The translations under genes and the position numbers were made by a program. Below the pieces are notes generated by a model. It searched no databases. It was given only the letters and a program-made list of their open reading frames with translations, and was not told where the DNA came from. This document shows positions 58,503 to 64,000 of a DNA stretch of 64,000 nt, piece after piece (the first letter of the stretch is position 1; each line of letters starts with the position of its first letter). The DNA is from Cryptomeria japonica (Eukaryota; Streptophyta; Pinopsida; Cupressales; Cupressaceae), in assembly GCF_030272615.1 (NCBI RefSeq), contig NC_081407.1, positions 152,355,048-152,419,047 on the forward strand, read 5' to 3'.

Positions 58503-58810
58503 AGAGTGACTGTTATCGGGACTGTCTAGAAATGATTATGAGGGGACCTGTTAGTATTACTTTACGCCATCGTTTACAGTGTCAAGTTCTTCGAGATGCA
58601 GGATCTGATGAAAAATGGAGAGAAGAACCCATTTTGGTGTTGAACGAGGTCACTATTGACCGTGGAATGTCATCATTTCTTACTTACTTAGAGTGCTACT
58701 GTGATGATTCCTTTGTTACCTGTGTTCAAGGAGATGGATTAATTCTATCAACAACTTCTGGCAGTACTGCTTATTCATTGGCAGCGGGAGGTTCCATGGT
58801 GCATCCCCAG
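58503..58810 (+). CDS. NADK1-like: NAD kinase, exon with catalytic and NAD-binding motifs
   Basis: 308 bp read [20 protein letters not shown] and onward. NEVTIDRG provides the conserved Asn-Glu motif. [20 protein letters not shown] is the GDG plus T-x-x-GSTAY block that binds NAD. The acceptor is TTCTCAG/AGAGTG (the alternative AG two bases later would create TGA) and the donor CCCCAG/GTCAGT. It is separated from the previous exon by the 37-kb intron, yet phase and protein match exactly. Strong similarity to plant NADK1 is recognised from memory of the family. Confidence 0.95.
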
Positions 58811-59648
58811 GTCAGTTTTCCGCTTTGAATATTATCTTCTCGGATAATATAATCAGTTTAGTACAAATGACCTGTTTTTATTTTAGAGACATGTTTCGTT
58901 TCTAAAATGAAAATTCCTACATCTTAGAGAAGGAACAATCTCTAATCTACTAATTCAAAGATCACATTTTGATCTTCTGATTACATATCTAGATTTGAAT
59001 TTATATAGCCATTGAAGTGGAAAATCAGACCACAGCCATAAGTGAATATCAATGTTCTGTCTTTGATCATGCATTAAATTTTGGAAACTTTCAAAGTTAT
59101 ATCTGGTAGTAAGCAAAATCTTTGGAAATTATGTACCATAATAATGAAGAGCTCTGCTAGATCTTACTCTAAATTTCTGTCTTAAATGTTTACATCTAGT
59201 ACCTTCTTGTCTATGTAGTTTACAATAGTCTGCTGCCAAACATTTCATCAAAAATCTCCGTAGGAGATTTTCTTCAAGATCATCTTGAAATCTGGTGAAC
59301 GTTATGATTTATATGCACCTTCTTATGGGTACTTTCTTCTGGTATTCGTATTGACTGTAGAAGCTTACTTCTGCATTGTCTATTTATTATTTTTCGTTAG
59401 AAATTACGGTTTATTTTCCTTAATTTGGACAAGTTTGTATCCATATTATGAGCACTATTTACAAATACCTTACAAAACTTTGTTGGGAATATATACGAGG
59501 GTTGAAAATTTTCAGTATAATTTTCATTGGCTTGGAAAATATGCAGATTATGAGTATGCTTTAGGGGGAACCCTATGGCATCATATTCAATTATTCAGTT
59601 AAAGTTTCTTTGTTTCTGACACTGACCATATTATTCTGCCTTATGCAG

Positions 59649-59957
59649 GTCCCTGGAATACTTTTTACTCCAATCTGCCCACATTCTTTATCATTTAGGC
59701 CTCTCATCCTACCAGAATATGTTACAGTTAGGGTGCAAGTTCCTTTCAACAGTAGAGGAAAAGCATGGGCCTCTTTTGATGGAAAAGATCGAAAGGAGTT
59801 AAAACCAGGAGATGCACTTATTTGCAGCATGGCTCCATGGCCTGTTCCAACAGCATGTGAAGATGACTCCACACATGATTTTTTGCGCAGTGTTCGTGAA
59901 GGTCTTCATTGGAATTTGAGGAAACCCCAATCACTAGATGAACCCAAAGACATATGA
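59649..59957 (+). CDS. NADK1-like: NAD kinase, last coding exon
   Basis: This exon encodes [20 protein letters not shown] through [17 protein letters not shown] and TGA (59955-59957). The acceptor is CTTATGCAG/GTCCC after an 838-bp intron (58811-59648). [13 protein letters not shown] and the SFDGKDR segment are conserved in NAD kinases; the region completes the C-terminal beta domain. The short extension after NLRK matches NADK1-type tails. The exon is intact, so the gene may be functional in spite of its intron load. Confidence 0.95.
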   Translation, partial: VPGILFTPICPHSLSFRPLILPEYVTVRVQVPFNSRGKAWASFDGKDRKELKPGDALICSMAPWPVPTACEDDSTHDFLRSVREGLHWNLRKPQSLDEPKDI

Positions 59958-60560
59958 ATAGCTACATGTTATAAAATTAAAGTACTTTGGTGGCCACTAA
60001 GGAAATCCTACCTTTCCTAATTTCTATTTTTCATCTCGAATATTTTGTGTCATTCTATTTCAATAGCGAGAATTTACTCCCATTGTTTGAAATGTGACAA
60101 GTCCCCCGCTTGGCATGGAATTTGAATAAAGCTGCCATTTGTACGGAAAATATTCCTCAAAGTGGCTATGTACTCAATATTATGCTAAAAATTAAAATGT
60201 CTATATTATCAAGTATTTTAGAGTTAGTTCTGGTATTTGCCTATTCATCTTTTCTTGAATTAATAGAGTTTGTAATCATTCTATTAAAAAAAATTCAAAA
60301 ATTTCTTTGTATGCGCAAACATCACATACCCAAACATATGTTCTCTTGCAGATTGATAATAATTTAAACTACAATTTGGAGGAAGAGCCTCAAATGCATT
60401 CCACAAAAGTGTTCAAGTTCAAATTATAGCTGCTACTTTCAGCCTTCTTTTGTCTTGCTGGTTCGACCCTTCTCATGGACTTTTGTATGGTTTTTGTAAT
60501 GATGTAATGAAGTTAGTATGGTTTTATGTAATGATGCAATAAAGTTATGGTTTCTGGTTC
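59958..60560 (+). other. Probable NADK 3' untranslated region
   Basis: AT-rich sequence after the stop contains GAATAAAG near 60127 and AATAAA at 60538-60543 as possible polyadenylation signals. The true end cannot be fixed from sequence alone. Confidence 0.45.
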
Positions 60561-60696
60561 TTATTTTAGTCTTTTGACTAGCTGTTATGTGTTTAGCTTC
60601 TGTGTGTCTTGTTGCTAATTTAGATTGCTGTTTTATGTCTCGCTGGTATTATAAGGGTTTAAAAATTATTATTTCCTATTGTTGTTGGTGCAAAAT

Positions 60697-62140
60697 TGTA
60701 ATGTCCCCTATCTTGGGACCATGCCCTTAAGGTTTTTGGGTCACTGATCCCTACCCTGTCTTGGGCTCATCCTATTAATTAGATTTAGATCGCCCCTCTT
60801 TGGAACATCTTAATTCCCAACTTCTTGAGTATTGACAGCAGTAGCGAGGATTATATCCAAACATTTTCTTCTTACTGTTTATTATCTTGTGAGCTCTTTC
60901 TGATTTATAATCTAATATTTTTATTTGTCTGATTAAGACATTATATATATAAGCTTCTAGATATAAAATCACTATTATATATATAATCTTTATTCTGATT
61001 TGAACATAAGAACAAATAAATACATTATATTATATTATAAATAATTTATATATTTATTAATGACACATCTATGAATTGCCAATTATTAATATATTTGTTA
61101 ATTACCTTTTGTATAAATCACTAATACCACCATTGCCTAAAACATAAGTTGTTAGTACTTAGTATATTGGTGGCTGTAAAGACAAACAGATCTGACATGC
61201 GTCTGCCACTAGATATTGAATATGACTGTCTTACATATTGCAGTCCAAATTAATATTACTATTAAATTCTGCATAAACATTATCAAGCTTCATATAGTAA
61301 GCATTCTTATTAAAGACCTCTCCATGCATACCATCTAAGCACGTCCCTATGCTTACCTCTAAGGACAAGGATGTTACTGCCTGTAACTTAATAATAATGG
61401 TTCTGATCTGATCTGAAACGTATTGATATATGAAATATATATTATGTTCTTTCTATGATTGTCAATTAGAAAGTTTTAGTAAAGAAGCTTATAGTACTAC
61501 CTCTAAACCTTATAAGATTGTTAGGAACTCGGCGATTAAGAAGTCTGATATAAATACTAATGGTATGATATAAATCCACCAGGTGTTGCTGCGAACCTAT
61601 CCTCTTTTAGTACAACTATAATGGAGTAGACCAGAAATATAATTTGTTTATGGAGGAGTGACTGGGTTATATATACACAGCCGCTGTTTCAAAATGTAAT
61701 CTCTGCGATTGTGTGAATAAACACACATGAAAGATGTCTGTCATTTTCTGATCGTCTTCTCTGTTAGTTAACCGTGTGTTCTTGTTATGTCCTATTGACC
61801 CCCTCTTCTTGAGTGTTGGAATAGCTGTTTGTATATCTCCCTTGCTGATGAGAGATCGTGCCTCTTCCTTTGGCTCCAATCTGTTCGTGGGAGGTACGAT
61901 CCTTGTTTTACTACTGCCCTTCATAACTTATCGTTTGTCTTTTGCCAACCCATGGTTCTTAATTAATATTAATTTACAAATCGGTTTTACTAAGTTTGTG
62001 ATCGCTGTCCTCAAAGGTAGAGGAACGATATGTCTAAACATTTGTAGTTCGATAAACAAAAGTCTTCATTCCCTGCGATCTTCTGGAGGAACCACAGACT
62101 GGTGTTGTATTTTAAAAACAAGATTTTGGCAATTAGAATA
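60697..62140 (+). mobile_element. LTR-like segment, right end uncertain
   Basis: It starts TGTAATGTCCCCTATCTTGG, the same 12-bp start as the minus-strand LTR end at 38545. A TATA box TATATATACAC occurs near 61670, followed within about 60 bp by AATAAACAC. No target repeat was found to fix the right end. Open frames inside (for example 61776-62141) look incidental. The remainder to 62580 is AT-rich without a gene. Confidence 0.35.
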
Positions 62141-62584
62141 AAGAGAGAATAGAGTAGTTTAACGCATGAAAGAAAAAGCAATTTTAAATATATAAATTAT
62201 ATATTTAGTATTTTAAATATATAAATTGTATTCACAATCAAGAATATGTAAATTATGTTTATAATATTAATTTATTTTATTTGAATATTTCAAGAATATT
62301 ATTAGTATTAATTAAATAATAATTCTTAATAAATAAATTTCAAATAATCATTTGTTTATATTAATTATTAATAATAATAGCTCCGTTTAAGTTATATATA
62401 ACGATCAAGGAGGGGACATGACAAAAATAATCATCATTGCAGGTCATCATTGAGGTGGGTGATGGAGAGTAATATGGGTTGGTTGTACGCAACAGGGAAG
62501 GGGTGTGAAATAAGGAGTGGAAGTTTTAGTGATTATTTCTTGATATATGGGGCTGCCCAAGTCTGCTAATCAGTTTCCGTGTGG

Positions 62585-62686
62585 TTTGGGTGTGGGAAAA
62601 TGATGTTTCCATAGAGTTGGATGATATTTTTTTAGTTTGGGTGTGGGAAAATGATGTTTCCATAGAGTTGGATGATATTTTTTTAG
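62585..62686. repeat. Perfect or near-perfect 51-bp tandem duplication
   Basis: TTTGGGTGTGGGAAAATGAT... at 62585-62635 is repeated at 62636-62686 immediately adjacent. Confidence 0.9.
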
Positions 62687-62795
62687 TTTCATACGTGTTC
62701 TCTAATATTAAAAGACCTTCACCTTGCTGATCATAGATACTAGTCAAGATTACAACAAAATTGAAATCAATTGTTGAAAGAAAGCATTAGAGAAA

Positions 62796-64000
62796 CAGGA
62801 ATTGCCCAAAATCGCCGATTTTGGGCGATTCCCAAGTCGAATTGCCCTCCTCGAGTTTGCCAGGCTCGCACTCGCACTCGGATGAGTCCAAAGGGTCAAA
62901 CTCGGCAAAATCTCCAACTCAGTGAAATTGCCCAAAATCGCGAGTCCTGACGGCTGGACTTGGTCGGCGTTGGGCATAATGAAAGTGAAAAAAAACCACA
63001 ATTTAAAAGGTTTTTTTATTATGTTTTTTTCGGTTTATTATGCTCTACCCCTAAAAGTGAACTTCATTTCATTCATTTGGCAAAATAGGAGGAGAAAAGT
63101 GAGTTGTGAAGAGAAATAAGGGTTCATTGTAGAAAAACCAGCAAGGAGGAAGCTCAAGATTTCATCCATTCAGCACATTGGGGCTGCATTGTACTTTGAT
63201 TTGGTGCATCAAAAGTTGGAAAGGAAGAGTTTGCAGCTCATTTCAAGCTTGTTGTAAGAGGGAAGTTTGATTTTTTGAGTTTTTTTTGTTTCTTGTAAGC
63301 AAAAATTTCATTTTCTATTCATTTCATTTGAAAGTTTTACATTTTTTTCCAAAATCTTTTGTATGTAGTGTTTGTAAATTTTATTTTTTTTAAAGTAGAG
63401 CTTGAAATTTTGATCAAACACTACATTTCTTTTTTAAAAAAATTTCAAACCTTACCTTAGTTTTTTTGAAAAAATGTACAATGAGAATGAATGCACAAAT
63501 TCTCAAATATTAATTTTTTTTTGTTTTTGTAATGTCTTATTGCAGCAACCTTCACTTTCTTATTTGCTTCAATTTTCACAAAACTATCATACAATGTCTT
63601 CTTCTAGACCCCCACATAGAAAGGACCTCGCTTGGAAATTTCATGAAGATTTTCTTGGGCAAAAAAAAGGGCATACAAAGTGTAGGTTTTGCAAAACAAT
63701 ATTCCATGGAGGCATTTATAGATTGAAATACCAAATTGCTGGTGTACGTGGCCATGATGTCGAGCAATGCTCAGGTGCAACTATTGAGGCTAGACATGAG
63801 TGCTATGTAATGGTTGAAGCACTTGAAAACAAAAAGGAAATGGCAAAGAAGAAAAAGGAAGATTCCACGGCCATTGGAAGTGGAACAACTTTAGGTTGTG
63901 TTGGAGGGCCTTCTTGCATGCCTCCATATCGTCACACTCACTGTGCTACTACTAGCACTTGTGCTTCTGCAGGTGGCAGTGTTAGTGCTCATGTTCCTTG
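62796..64000 (+). mobile_element. Left end of a hAT-like transposon (continues off window)
   Basis: A possible terminus CAGGAATTGCCCAAAATCGC at 62796 leads into a near-perfect 23-bp palindrome (62804-62826, GCCCAAAATCG-C-CGATTTTGGGC). The core GCCCAAAATCGC recurs near 62930. About 800 bp later a BED-finger transposase frame opens. The right end and target repeat are outside the window, so the left boundary is provisional. Confidence 0.4.
63594..64000 (+). CDS. hAT transposase N-terminus with BED zinc finger (partial)
   Basis: The ATG at 63594 opens a frame still open at the window end (135 codons). It reads MSSSRPPHRKDLAWKFHEDF, then CRFCKTIFHGGIYRLKYQIA and a GHDVEQC turn. W-K-(x)n-C-x2-C-x(n)-GGI-RLK-H/Q-(x)n-GHDVxxC is the BED finger of plant hAT transposases; the usual first His is Gln here (KYQIAG). 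A Lys-rich segment and a Cys/Thr/Ser-rich stretch follow. An acceptor-like TATTGCAG/C at about 63545 suggests an upstream intron. hAT transposases bind their transposon ends through this finger; catalytic parts would be to the right. Confidence 0.7.
   Translation, partial: MSSSRPPHRKDLAWKFHEDFLGQKKGHTKCRFCKTIFHGGIYRLKYQIAGVRGHDVEQCSGATIEARHECYVMVEALENKKEMAKKKKEDSTAIGSGTTLGCVGGPSCMPPYRHTHCATTSTCASAGGSVSAHVP

Noticed and set aside
59285-59602. 105-codon open frame between the last two NADK exons
   Set aside because: It lies in an AT-rich 838-bp intron with good splice sites on both sides and is hydrophobic without similarity to NADK or a known family.
61776-62141. 121-codon frame downstream of NADK
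   Set aside because: It lies inside an LTR-like segment, has no recognisable domain, and its start is in TATA/polyadenylation-like flanking sequence.

Overview
The window looks like nuclear DNA of a seed plant with a very large, transposon-inflated genome, most likely a gymnosperm. The reasons are a plant NAD kinase gene whose exons are separated by an intron of about 37 kb, dense nesting of degraded LTR retrotransposons, LTRs beginning TGTAATGTCCCC, and no second host gene in 64 kb. The organism assignment is inference; no species marker was recognised.

Host gene. The only recognised cellular gene is a cytosolic-type NAD kinase (NADK1-like) on the + strand. Four coding exons are visible: 20780-20853 (GGDGT motif), 21332-21410, 58503-58810 (NE/D motif, GDG and GSTAY region) and 59649-59957 (C-terminus and stop). 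Reading frame and splice sites agree at every junction, giving 256 codons plus stop. The intron 21411-58502 is 37,092 bp. No earlier NADK exon was found between 1 and 20779, so the preceding intron probably also exceeds 20 kb.

Left of the exons (1-17.5 kb). An element with giant LTRs of about 6.6 kb occupies 1-10456: LTR A, primer-binding site, a shrunken gag-like interior, then LTR B. A solo copia-type LTR follows (10588-11366, TSD ACAAC). Next is a hAT transposase N-terminal fragment (11549-11941) broken by a Ty3/gypsy-type deletion derivative (11954-17476, TSD AATGT). That derivative keeps gag, protease and scraps of integrase but no reverse transcriptase.

Inside the 37-kb intron. There is a probable solo LTR (22158-23592). 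A minus-strand hAT transposase pseudogene is split into three pieces (24.2-24.6, 38.6-39.7 and 51.1-51.4 kb). Its gaps hold an inverted pair of 6.6-kb-type LTRs (24871-37052), a gypsy 3' end (37053-37.9 kb), and a minus-strand 4.8-kb solo LTR (39691-51094, TSD CTTTT). The 4.8-kb LTR was itself invaded by a 6,578-bp solo LTR (40234-46811, TSD CTACG). To the right is a complete minus-strand copia-like element (51520-58198, TSD GATAA), one LTR of which carries an 842-bp hAT-type non-autonomous transposon (56401-57242, TSD CTGTAGAT).

Most unusual biology. (1) The 6.6-kb LTR family carries, inside U3, a gene of about 1,200 codons preceded by a conserved leader intron; the exact TSD around 40234-46811 proves that the gene lies within the LTR. 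(2) The 4.8-kb LTR carries 16 near-identical 42-bp palindromes at roughly 176-bp spacing with diverged spacers. (3) The two families share their LTR 3' ends but have different U3 cargo. (4) The copia-like element carries an unrecognised ORF of about 585 codons in place of pol, with a layout resembling the LTR-resident protein.

Right edge. After the NADK 3' end there are an LTR-like segment from 60697, a 51-bp tandem duplication, and the left end of another hAT transposon with an open BED-finger reading frame running off the window (63594-64000).
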